A stretch of 64,000 bases of DNA from contig CM057141.1 in NCBI GenBank assembly GCA_029964075.1, positions 6,324,001 to 6,388,000 on the forward strand, given 5' to 3'. The position numbers were made by a program, and so were the translations under genes. Source of the stretch: Patiria pectinifera (Eukaryota > Echinodermata > Asteroidea > Valvatida > Asterinidae). The notes under the pieces were generated by a model. It did not search any database, had not been told where the DNA came from, and saw only the letters and a list, made by a program, of their open reading frames with translations. Positions 1 to 10,100 of this stretch are shown here, piece by piece; within the stretch, counting starts at the first letter, position 1; each line of letters begins with the position of its first letter.

Positions 1-1516
1 GGCACTGTATGTCACACAACATCCACAGTATCGTGGTGGTTTGAAACCTTCCCAGAATTCCTATGTGATTATATTGTTTTTTTACATGCGTTTGAAAAAT
101 GAAAAACTTGAAATAACTCAACAACCAAATAAGTCAGGAATATGAAATTTAGGAATTAGAGATAAAAAAATACACTGAACAGGGCTGCAAAGATTTAAAA
201 TGTAAAACAGTTTTTGAATTTTGTTTCATAAAAAGACCCTTACTGACCAATAGGTGACCACTGGCCAAATTCTGTGAACAACTTTTGCGAGGCTTGGTCT
301 AAAGATACAACTGACCAAGTTTTACATCAATTGGGTCAAGACTGTGGGAGAAGAAGCATTTTGTAAATATTCATTAAATGACCTCTAGTGCCCCTTTAAT
401 GACCAGTGGCTGGATTTTACGAACATGGCTAGGTAGGGCATGTGACAAGGTTTAATTTGGCCAAGTTTGTTTGAAATCGGCTGAATAGTTTAGGAGTTAT
501 GGCCATTTGTATATTGGTCACGTGACCGTTTGCCCGAAGAAAGAAAGAAAGAAAGAAAGAACTAGAGCTAATGTGCTTCCCGAAGCACGGATATCAGCCT
601 AAATTGCCGTTTTATCGGTTTGTCTGAATACGGACTTGCACTGACCACAAGGTGATCATTGCTAAATGTGGCTGAGATCGGCAAAAGAATGTAAGAGGAA
701 CAACTATGAACATTTGACATTAAGACTGCCGAAACATTACATAAAATAGCCGTCAAGACAATATATGAAACAGCAGTTAATGCCAGTAGAATAATCCTCA
801 AAAACTCTCAAAAATTATTCACAGCAGCAGTGTTATTTATTGGCCTCCGTAGTTTTTAATCCACGGTGGAGTATCTGGCTGAACACATATATCTTTACAC
901 AGGTGGCACTGCTGCTATAACAGACCAAAAGTATGCAGTGTCAAGGCCACATAGCGGTTAAGTGCAAAGTCTGTGGAGAGTGTGGCACTGTATGTCACAC
1001 AACATCCACAGTATCGTGGTGGTTTGAAACCTTCCCAGAATTCCTATGTGTTTATATTGTTTTTTATGTGTGTTTGAAAAATGAAAAACTTAAAATAACT
1101 CAACAACCAAATAAGTCAGGAATATGAAATTTGAGAATTAGAGATACAAAAATACACTGAACAGGGCTGCAAAGATTTAAAATGTAAAACAGTTTTTGAA
1201 TTTTTTTCATAAAATGACCCCTACTGACCAATAGGTGACCATTGGCCAAATTCTGTGAACAAGTTTTGTGAGGCTTGGTCTAAAGATACAACTGACCAAG
1301 TTTGACATCAATTGGGTCAAGACTGTGGGAGAAGAAGCACTTTGTAAATATTCATTAAATGACCTCTAGTGCCCCTTTAATGACCAGTGGCCGGATTTTA
1401 CGAACATGGCTAGGTAGGGCATGTGACAAGGTTTAATTTGGCCAAGTTTGTTTGAAGTCGGCCAACTAGTTTAGGAGTTATGGCCATTTCTTCATTGGTC
1501 ACGTGACCGTTTGCCC

Positions 1517-1545
<29 letters not shown>
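1..1545. repeat. Direct duplication, 983-bp offset
   Basis: Bases 1-560 recur at 984-1545 with a few substitutions. Each copy ends in a (GAAA)n run after a CACGTGACCGTTTGCCCGAAG motif. Bases 561-983 lie between the copies and are different. No coding potential is convincing. The (GAAA)n tail suggests a dispersed repeat, duplicated locally. Confidence 0.8.
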
Positions 1546-1546
<1 letters not shown>

Positions 1547-1547
<1 letters not shown>

Positions 1548-1690
1548 CTGGACGATCACAGTATATCAGCGTGCTGCGCACGGCTGATATAAAGAAACCG
1601 GACGATCACAGTATATCAGTGTGCTCCGCACGGCTGATATAACTGGACGATCACAGTATATCAGCGTGCTGCGCACGGCTGATATAATGG
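1547..1690. repeat. Three tandem copies of a ~48-bp hairpin unit
   Basis: A unit containing GGACGATCACAGTATATCAG followed by GCACGGCTGATATA occurs three times in a row. Each unit can form a short stem (TATATCAGC with GCTGATATA). It follows directly on the (GAAA)n tail and looks like part of the same repeat. The open frame across it is only a by-product of the repeat. Confidence 0.75.
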
Positions 1691-1884
1691 GAGTTGCTGA
1701 AAAAAATTGTAAGTCCAAACCAACTACCCTGTTGGCGGCTACGAGGCTACGGAGTGGGAGTCCCTTGAATATGCTTGAGAACGAAGCAACACAAAAGGAA
1801 TGGGAGTTGCTGAAAAAATTCTAAGTCCAAACCAACTACCGCGGTCACGAAGTGGGAGTGCAATGGAGCATGACGCATAGTACA

Positions 1885-2375
1885 TTCAAGGGTGCAGACC
1901 AGTAAATCGGTCCGAAATTGCCTGCGCCGGCCAAATCACGATTTGCATGCCCTCAAAATCTTCGGTATTTGAGCATGCTGTGGGCCATGAACTTCAGGGT
2001 TTGTAAAAAATATGGGTGGAAACCGTGCACAGGACTTGGAGCTTGCAGTTCTGTGTAATTTTGATGTAATTTGGACCCTAAAAGCGCTCTACTTTGCAAT
2101 GGAGTGTAGGCATCGTTTTTCAAAATGGCGATGGGCTTCAGGACTATTTTCAGGGGTGATCATCTTCAGATGGAAATTTCTCCTAAAAGTCATCAGTTGA
2201 CCCCCCGAAAATTGAAAAGAAAATGAAAGATGATGAAATAAGCTTTAATTTGATGTGTGTCTCGAACACCTTGGAGAGTTGTGAGTATTTTTCCCGAATT
2301 TTTGAAGTGGGAGCATTTACCATTGGGGTCAATGGAAGTTTATTTACTGGTCTGCTACCTCAAGTAGCGCTGAGA
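1885..2375. mobile_element. Possible short TIR element
   Basis: A motif near 1,890-1,905 (GCAGACCAGTAAAT) recurs inverted near 2,339-2,352 (ATTTACTGGTCTGC). The flanking bases are also partly complementary. This is the pattern of a ~0.5-kb non-autonomous DNA transposon. No clear target duplication was seen. The stretch 1,690-1,880 holds a short imperfect direct repeat (GGGAGTTGCTGAAAAA at about 1,688 and 1,801). Confidence 0.35.
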
Positions 2376-2401
2376 ATGTTTATTGAGGTCAATCAACTGG
2401 G

Positions 2402-3307
2402 ACCTCGTAGCCGGTGTGGACGGTAATTCTGTCCCCCGGTAAAAGTGTCCGGGGCCCTGTCCCATTAATTGTGTCCCCCTCCAGGTAATTCTGTCCCCTC
2501 CAGTTAATTCTGTCCCCCCTGGTTTTGCACGCATAAGTTGTTATATTGATGTCATAATAAATTCAGCGCACAGGTAGGGCCTATACATTTTTAGATTTTT
2601 CCACCCTTCATCAATAATTATCAAAATGACATTAACGTTTAGATGTTAATCAACCGATCTATGTTTCTGCAAGAAGGCACGCGTAGTAAAACCGTGATCG
2701 CTAGCGCGCACGCGCATCAGCCGCCGATACGTACGCGTGTGACTGTCATGGCGGTGTCACATGAAAATCCGACTCCTATGAAAATCGGACCCCTTTTTGC
2801 CTATTATTGGTTAATCCCTCTCACGTGACCGGTCACTTTCCTAATTACCATACTTACGCATGCGCGGTATTACCAGTGAGTCCGAATTTCATAGAAACGT
2901 AAATTCACGCTACACCGGCCGCGGCCCTGGCGCGGCCCGGCCCGTAGGTGCGGTATCGCGCGTGCACCACCATGCAAATCGTTCGCTCCCGAAGTCGTCA
3001 TCAAAACGGGAGTTGTGCTTTGACGTAAGCACCATTCCCGAATTTAGCAAGGCGCCGCGCAAAAACAGTTTATAACTTCACTAATATATACAGTATGGGT
3101 GCTAGACTTGTGACGTTGCACGGGGACACATTTACCAGGGGGACACATTTAACGTCGTGCAGGGGGACAGATTTACCTAGAGGGGGACAGGTTTACTTAG
3201 GTAAAAGTGTCCCCCCGGACAGATTTACCAGGTCACGACCCAGTAGATCTGTCCGGGGGACATATTTACCAGGGGGGACAGAATTACCTGCCACACCGGC
3301 TACGAGG
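2402..3307. mobile_element. Non-autonomous TIR element built on GGTAATTCTGTCCCCC repeats
   Basis: The ends are inverted copies: CCTCGTAGCCGGTGTGG then GGTAATTCTGTCCCCC on the left, and the complement ending CCACACCGGCTACGAGG on the right. Next to each end the block GGTAA(A/T)(T/A)(C/G/A)TGTCCCC is repeated several times. The ~900-bp element has no plausible transposase, so it would depend on a partner in trans. The middle part is GC-rich and CpG-rich. Confidence 0.65.
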
Positions 3308-3412
3308 TGGATAGATCGAGTGGCGGGGTATATTCTGCAATTGTGCCGCATTGGGCACGTAAATTCTCCATAAATCGGCTCGGAGCGCTCGAGCGGCATC
3401 GGACCATGACGT

Positions 3413-3493
3413 AGCCCGACTGCGTCTGGCCGTACAGTACTATCGCAAGCTCTGTAGTTGCGATAGTACTGTACGGCCAGACGCAGTCGGGCT
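3413..3493. repeat. Near-perfect palindrome, 36-bp arms
   Basis: AGCCCGACTGCGTCTGGCCG starts the left arm, and its exact complement closes the right arm around a ~9-base loop. The motif CCATGACG flanks both sides, which may be a target duplication. The structure would extrude as a stable hairpin. Confidence 0.8.
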
Positions 3494-3691
3494 AACCATG
3501 ACGGTACATTTTCATTGTGTTTGCGAAGGTACTTCAACTAAAGGCAGTGTATAGTTGATGATTTTCCTCACTAATGAAACAGATTAGGGCCCCTTACTCA
3601 TTTGAAATAACATTTGCATGTGATGTTTTCCTAAGCAAAATGCTTGCCTATTTCATTCATAAGCAGTTGGCCGGCTGGCCTAGGCCTAGCC

Positions 3692-3786
3692 CTAGCTGGA
3701 GTTACCCAGCCGTGAGTTTTATCATTGGGTTGTCATCTAGGATGACAACCCAATGATAAAACTCAGGGCTGGGTAACTCCAGCTAG
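3692..3786. repeat. Hairpin, 46-bp arms with 3-base loop
   Basis: The left arm begins CTAGCTGGAGTTACCCAGCC and the right arm ends in its complement. Only a few mismatches separate the arms, around a TAG centre. It lies directly beside the larger foldback at 3,788-4,233. Confidence 0.8.
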
Positions 3787-3787
3787 C

Positions 3788-4233
3788 CTAGCCCCATAAA
3801 TGTGGCCAATTTACTGGACTACCTCCGTAAACATAGGCTACACTTCCACATGTACAAAAACGTGTCGAACTTTGTCAACTTTCACATTTAGGCTTAGTTT
3901 GTAGGGGTTTTTTGCTTTAGAAGCATACTCATCCTCTTTATAGGCTTATCAGAAAGTGCTGCCTTTTTCAGATGTCTATTTTTCGTGAAATTTCCAGATT
4001 CATTTGCACACGTTTGCATATCAAAATTTCAACATGAAATTTCACAAAAATTAGACATCTGAAAAAGGCAGCACTTTCTGATTCGCCTATAAAAGGGTGA
4101 GTATGCTTCTAAAGCAAAAAAAAAAATACAAACTAAGCCTAAATGTGATAATCAAAATTTGACAAAGTTTGACACGTTTTTGTAGTATGTTTACGGAGGT
4201 AGTCCAGTAAATTGGCCACATTTATGGGGCTAG
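3788..4233. repeat. Large foldback element, ~200-bp arms
   Basis: The left arm begins CTAGCCCCATAAATGTGGCC and the right arm ends with its complement at 4,233. Between them the arms match for about 200 bp each, including the blocks around the poly-T/poly-A tracts and GCAGCACTTTCTGAT. There is no reading frame of note. A CCA/ACC microsatellite follows at about 4,277-4,325. Confidence 0.8.
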
Positions 4234-4433
4234 CCTAGGCCCAGCCCGGTTCTGTTGCAAACCGACGTCGACGACGACCACCATTTTGACCACCACCACC
4301 ACCACCACCCACGACCACCACGACAGTCCTTCTGATTTGAGGAGTGCGATCACACCCCCACACCATCGCACACTGTAACGTGCGGGGAACGCACGGCAGA
4401 AAGAAATAAGTAATAAAAACAGGAATCATGACT

Positions 4434-6400
4434 TTTGAAGCAAAGGCAAAAAAGAGACCAAGATATGATTAACAAAATTTAATGAATTCTCCCAAATCAA
4501 TCAACAGGTCAATGTGTGATACAACAACCATTCTCAGTTAGTCTGCAACTTTAAACTTCATGCAAGAACCCCAAAGCATTAGATACAGGTGTGACAGCAA
4601 AGATTCTTTTCTAGAGGTTGGATGTAATTTATTTACTCCGAATTTACACCACACAAAAAAAGGGGTTGGTATTAGCTATAAAGAAAAAAGAAAGAAAGAA
4701 AACAATCATAAGTAAACATCAAAATTAAACAAAAGAATTAACACTTTCCAATGATCAACAAAATAATATCTTGGTGAATCTCAAGTAATTTAAAAGATGG
4801 CTAATAATGCAAAAAGGAAAATACATGTACCTAATCCTCTAAAGAACAACATGATAAAGTTTCCTTAAATTCAAAGTTAAAATGTTAGTGTTCTTTCCTC
4901 TACTGTTCTAAAGCCTGTAAGAATAAACAATGCCTTTAACTTTAATCTCCTTAACAACTAGTGCCTGGCCCAGCCTCTCCAAGAATAAACAATCTCCTGT
5001 CCACTCACTATACAACACTGTACAGAGCAAAAAAGACTAATACATATATAATGAGCAGGAAACAAAGACTCCAGTCAGGCCTCATGTGGAGTTAATCACT
5101 CAACTCCAAACTTGGAATTTGTGGTTGTCCCACCCAGGGCTGGCAATGGTGCAGTGACCACATATCAATTACCTGTCTAGTGTGCATACACTGTATAGCT
5201 ACTCGGCACTAGCACCACAATATCGATATCATCGATACTAGTCTTTAAAGTGATACAACTAAAGCTAAGAATTGATAAACTATAAACAATTACACAACGC
5301 TCAGTTTTCTGCCTAAAGAAAATTTCCACAGTAGTCTCATAACACTTCCACTAATAAAAGAATACGAAATAATCAGAATGAAATGATAACTGCTCCTAAC
5401 TTCTACTTTAACGAATTCAAGAAAAGAATTTCTGTACAAATTTGAACCTGATCACTGTTTCTGGCAAAGTAAATTCACTAAGAATGCTGTTTCAAGATCC
5501 AAATGTCAAAATAGTAAGAGTACAAACATCACAAAATAACACAAAATCTCAACTTGAATTCAGGGGCCAAACAGTAAACTAAATCAAAACCAATAACCAT
5601 AAATACATCTCAAGCTTTTCAGAAACCAATAAATGCATTTTCTCTCTGAAAAGACTCCAAGTAAGTACGTGTTAACAAACTAAAAATCAATGCACTAAAC
5701 TAGAATATCAATGAATTCAATGAAACCAAGCAAATCACTTCCAAGAAATGGAAACTTTGTAAGCATGACTGGAAACTTTCAAAGAGATCCTCCTAGCAAG
5801 ATATCTAAACCCTTAACTTCTTAAAGTATCAAACTAAAATCAATTAACTGACTTGTATAAGAAATGGTCCTCAAAACAATATACAAGTGTAAACTTACCA
5901 CAAATCTTCAACAACAAGGATTCTTCTAGCCTCAGAACTTTGGTGAAACGAGCATGGAACAAGAGTGAATAAATGACTGCGTGTGCACTGCTTTGCATCA
6001 ACTGAAGGAATGGCTAGATAAGCCACATGTCTCAGAAGTGGGTACCACAGGAAGTGCTTTGTGGTCTACCTAGTGAATTATTCATGATCCACACTTAAAG
6101 AGGAAACGGCTATTTCAGTGCTCAATGAAGCAAGTTAAAAGAATAACAAATTACACAATTAAGAAACTGCTTTAAACATAAAAGAAATAGCCAGATAGTA
6201 AAAACATAAAAAAATTCTGTCACACAGGCAAAGCAAAATATATTACAAAGATATTAGCAAAGCAGCAAGTTATACAAATAGGCAAAATACAGTAAAGAAC
6301 AAGCCGGCAAAATAGGGTTAATAAGCAAAACAACAAAGGCAAATTGTATTCGGCCGAATATAATTACCAATAAGGAACCAGTAGCAGGAACAGGCCCCGC
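4434..6400. other. A-rich stretch, no gene seen
   Basis: I find no credible exon, RNA gene or repeat structure in these ~2 kb. The plus strand is A-rich. On the minus strand the only clear AATAAA I noticed downstream of the SRCR gene is the complement of 4,628-4,633. If used, the receptor mRNA would have a 3' UTR of ~2.3 kb. That is a guess. Confidence 0.4.
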
Positions 6401-6506
6401 CCAGCCAGTGCCCACAACAGTATTAGCGCAGCCGTCGAACCAAGCATCTCTGTACCCAGCCGTAGATCAGCCAAGCCACAGGTAAGTTAGTGTTGAGCCC
6501 CGGGAA

Positions 6507-6555
6507 GTCAGCCACATCAGGCGAGCCACGACGTGGCTCGCCTGATGTGGCTGAC
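6507..6555. repeat. Perfect 49-nt palindrome
   Basis: GTCAGCCACATCAGGCGAGC is followed by its perfect inverted complement, giving arms of 24 bases around a single central base. It lies ~340 bp downstream of the receptor stop codon, so it may lie in the 3' UTR and could form a hairpin in the transcript. Confidence 0.8.
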
Positions 6556-6895
6556 AGTCCAGGTCTCCATCCGGAAGTACCGTCAGCCTCGGCCACGATC
6601 CAGCGATGAGGGTACATCGGTAAGAACGGTGGGAGATGCTGGCTCAACGACGCGCTAATGGAAATTGCACATATTGGTTGTACATGGGCACCAACTGAGA
6701 CCGAATAAAAGCCAGTCAGTGCTTTTATAGGGTATTTACCCGTGCGTTGCCACCATAACAAACATTCATTAAATACTAGTGCGGGAGCAAACCCTACTAA
6801 AGGATTACAGGATAAGTGGGTTCGTAACAAACCACAATGTTGGCGCATTGGACAACTGGAATTTTCAAGAGTAGATACATGCCTCAAAATCCTAA

Positions 6896-7105
6896 TTATT
6901 TCTTCACAAAAGTAATGGCTAGCACCTCTGTGCCAGTTACCAGTGGGTAGTTTGTGGGCTGAGAGTTGACTGACTCGTAGGGAGGGGGCGGGGCCTCGAC
7001 ATCTGACAACTGGGGGGACTGCTGAGGATGGTAGTGGACCACGGGATCTCCAGGATTACTTCCGCTGGTTCGTAACCGGACCCGGGAATAGGTAGTCGAC
7101 GAAGC
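6896..7105 (-). CDS. SRCR receptor exon 14: cytoplasmic tail, stop codon
   Basis: The acceptor is TGTTTGTGACAG, joined in phase 0 to the transmembrane exon. It encodes 69 residues and TAA at 6,898-6,896. The tail contains [12 protein letters not shown]: a PPxY motif (WW-domain ligand, as used by Nedd4-type ubiquitin ligases) overlapping YESV, a tyrosine sorting motif of the Y-x-x-hydrophobic type. A second such motif, YPLV, follows. A possible GT donor (CCACTG/GTAACT) inside the exon would remove the last ~15 codons if used. No ITAM or kinase motif is present. Confidence 0.8.
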   Translation of the reverse strand, partial: ASSTTYSRVRLRTSGSNPGDPVVHYHPQQSPQLSDVEAPPPPYESVNSQPTNYPLVTGTEVLAITFVKK

Positions 7106-10100
7106 CTGTCACAAACAATAAACACTTTTGACAATCGCATGGCGTTTTGGGTATGGATGACAAACAAGCGATGCAATATACTCACAAACCTATCGGGGCA
7201 GTGAACCAGTCCCACTTTAAATTCCATTTTTTTCTTTAGAGTTTTTCAAAAAGTACTTGATCATCAGTGCTCATTTTAATGCAGAGAATATTTGAAATGC
7301 AATTGAAAATTAAAATCAAACTTTAAAACTTTGAAAACTAAAAATTATCCTAAAATTTCCAGTGCGCAGGCATTGAGGAATGATTGGTTACAGTTCGCTG
7401 AGAGAGCTTGAAATCCCAATTCTGATTGGCCAACATCGGCTTCTCCAGTTTCAGGGTCATAGTTACCTTTTTTTCCGAACAAGGGAATCCCAAAACTGTC
7501 TTCATTCTGATCAGTTTGAAACAATGATTTTTCAAACAATTGTATTTCACATCACTTATGTACCAAAGTGTGAAAAGATGATCACAAACTTTCAGATATA
7601 ATACTTAGGACGAATCAAACGAAAGTTAATTAGCTGGTTCACAGCCCCGTTGTTTTTGTGCACAAATTGCCTGGTTTCATTGTCATCCATTCTCAGAATG
7701 CACCGATCATTTCAGACAGGTTTATTTATGCCATTTAGTTTTTGTTTTGAATTGAAAAAATCTGGATAAATATGTGCTGGGCCAGTGGGGCCTGGACGCG
7801 GATTCAGAAAGGGCCATTATCGGCGACAGTTTTCCCATTCATGAATACTTTTCGATCAAAAATGCAAAACAAGTCAAAATTATAAATTTCCAACGATTTT
7901 GTTCAACTACATGTATTTCACTTCATGTTTTGTGAAACACCCCTCTAGCTATGGTTATGGTATGTGCCTCTCAGGAGTAGTACTAATATAGTAGTAACCA
8001 TTCTCTTGGTAGTATTGCATATACCAAAGTGTAGACTATGAACATTCAACCAATAAAAGGGTAAAATGGACCAGATTTCGTAGCGTTCCAAATTCACGTG
8101 ACACCGAAAAAAAGTGTTTAAAACCAGTTGGCGTTTCATCAACCGTTTAAAACCACCCAAGTGACGGGCTCCACCAGTAGGAATGGGTCAACTGTCCCGG
8201 GTATTTATAAATGATACATTAATGATCTTTTTTAGTAGAATGTTTTCAATGCAGTCACCATGGGCCTTATGCACAAGTTGGCCATTTGTCTCAAGTTCCC
8301 TGAATATATTTCATAAATTGTTAACTGTTGAATGGGATGGCACCAGACTATTTATGCCGCCTTAATTCACTGTCTTTTTTTTTAAATCGGGCTTAAAACA
8401 TTAGGGAATGTTTAATTACCAAATTTAAATATTTGTTGAAGCAGATTTGATTTAATTAAAACAATTTCCTTGCTTTAATTTCTTTTTGTAAGTTCCAAAA
8501 ATGAAGATGTTACCTCACTTTCAATTCAATATGGGCGACTCGTGCATAAGGCCCATTCTCTAGCAACGTGCAAATGAAGGGAACGGGGCCAAACTTACTG
8601 CCGTTGTTATGTTGGCAGGGCCTTCTTTCGACTTGCAACAGCACAGTTTGCAACAGACGCACAACAGAATACAGCCACCAATCACCCCGCAAACAATCCC
8701 AATTATCGCTCCGGAAGAGAGTCCTGGTTGGTATACTGTGGTTATCAAATGGTGACATGTCATTGGTTGAAACTGATCATGTGACATATTGCATAAAATA
8801 TCCCTATAATGCACTGGAGTATACCTCGGGTTAGGGGTGTGCATTTATGGGTAGTACAGGAATCCGGTACCCGATTGGCAAAAAAAAAAAGAAAAAGGGG
8901 AACCGTTAAAGGAACCAACACCAACAGTTTAATCTCGGAAGTTGCTCTACAGATTGTCCATAAAGGTCCGCAAGATAATATTTTAAGTTTGAGGTAAAAT
9001 TTGCTCTAGCAAGGCATCAAAGTTTTAAGTAAAGGTACTAAACTGCTTTAGTGAACAGGATTTTTGTGGGTGTTTGTTCCCAGATATGCAGCTCTATACA
9101 TACCTGGAGCACCGTTGCATTTCACCCACACGTCTTTAGCATGAGAACAGTAGTTATTATCCCACTGGCCATGGTCGCAATGGACTAGTCTGGTTTCGTA
9201 TCCTCCACAGGCAACATCATCAAGCCAGATGGGTTTGGTACTACTCCTTCCGGTTTCGTACTCTAAACCAAGCAATGAAACAAAAGGCTGAACACTATAT
9301 GTTCAAGTATTCGTCAATATTCCCCCAGGTAAATTTTCAAAATAAACAAACTGCTACCCAAAATTTACATCATTAACCTAAACCTTGCAAAACATAAAAC
9401 CTAAAAGTCTGTGTATGCACATCACGCACTCCAGGTTCCTTAGTGGAAGAGAATGTTGACGCCCCTTTTTTTCATCATATATCATCTCAATGAAGGTCAG
9501 TGAAAACGTGAAAAAGCCATGAATCTGGGACTGAGATTACAAAAATGGGGTTACAAAAATGCGCTCACATCATGCGGTATGCGGTTGCGGTTTTATGTCA
9601 AGAAATGGCTTCTAATTTAAAGCTACAGTCCATCATTTGCAGCTATCCAAAGAGTAACTGACGTAATTATTGTTGAAAAACATACTTCGTTGAAGACAAT
9701 TAAGGGAACTAAACTCCCTATGAAATTGTTCTTTCTGGCATGCTGTCATTTTGAAGAAATCAACGAAAGAAGGCCTTTCCTACGATGTGTCTAAAGATAG
9801 GTAGTTTATTTCTTTATTCGGCAAAGCGCGCACAGCGTTGATAAGACACACACGTGCGTGCAGTTGCTTTAATTCGTTGGATCAGTGTGCGATTTCACAT
9901 CAGCTGCAATCGGCTCAGTGAGAACGTGGACGCTGAATTCAGGCCCAATTCAAAACATGATTCAGCAACTTCTAATTTGAAATCGAGATCCTGGAATGTT
10001 GCTTTTCTCGAAACATACAGCTGAAGCTGAGGTGAAACTTCATCAGGTTAAATGTTCAGCACCTTTCATTAGATTTTGAGCTCGTTTGTTGCTTCAAACG

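Noticed and set aside
3193-3537. 114-codon minus-strand frame
   Set aside because: It runs through a TIR end and a palindrome; no family resemblance.
4235-4429. Gly/Val-rich minus-strand frame
   Set aside because: Produced by a CCA/ACC microsatellite.
6423-6887. 154-codon open frame on the minus strand just below the receptor stop
   Set aside because: It crosses a perfect palindrome, has no domain and no good donor/acceptor pairing with the tail exon. Treated as 3' flank or UTR.
7345-7550. Minus-strand frames between the transmembrane and tail exons
   Set aside because: A possible 29-bp exon has the wrong length for the phase-0 join, and the tail exon fits directly without it.
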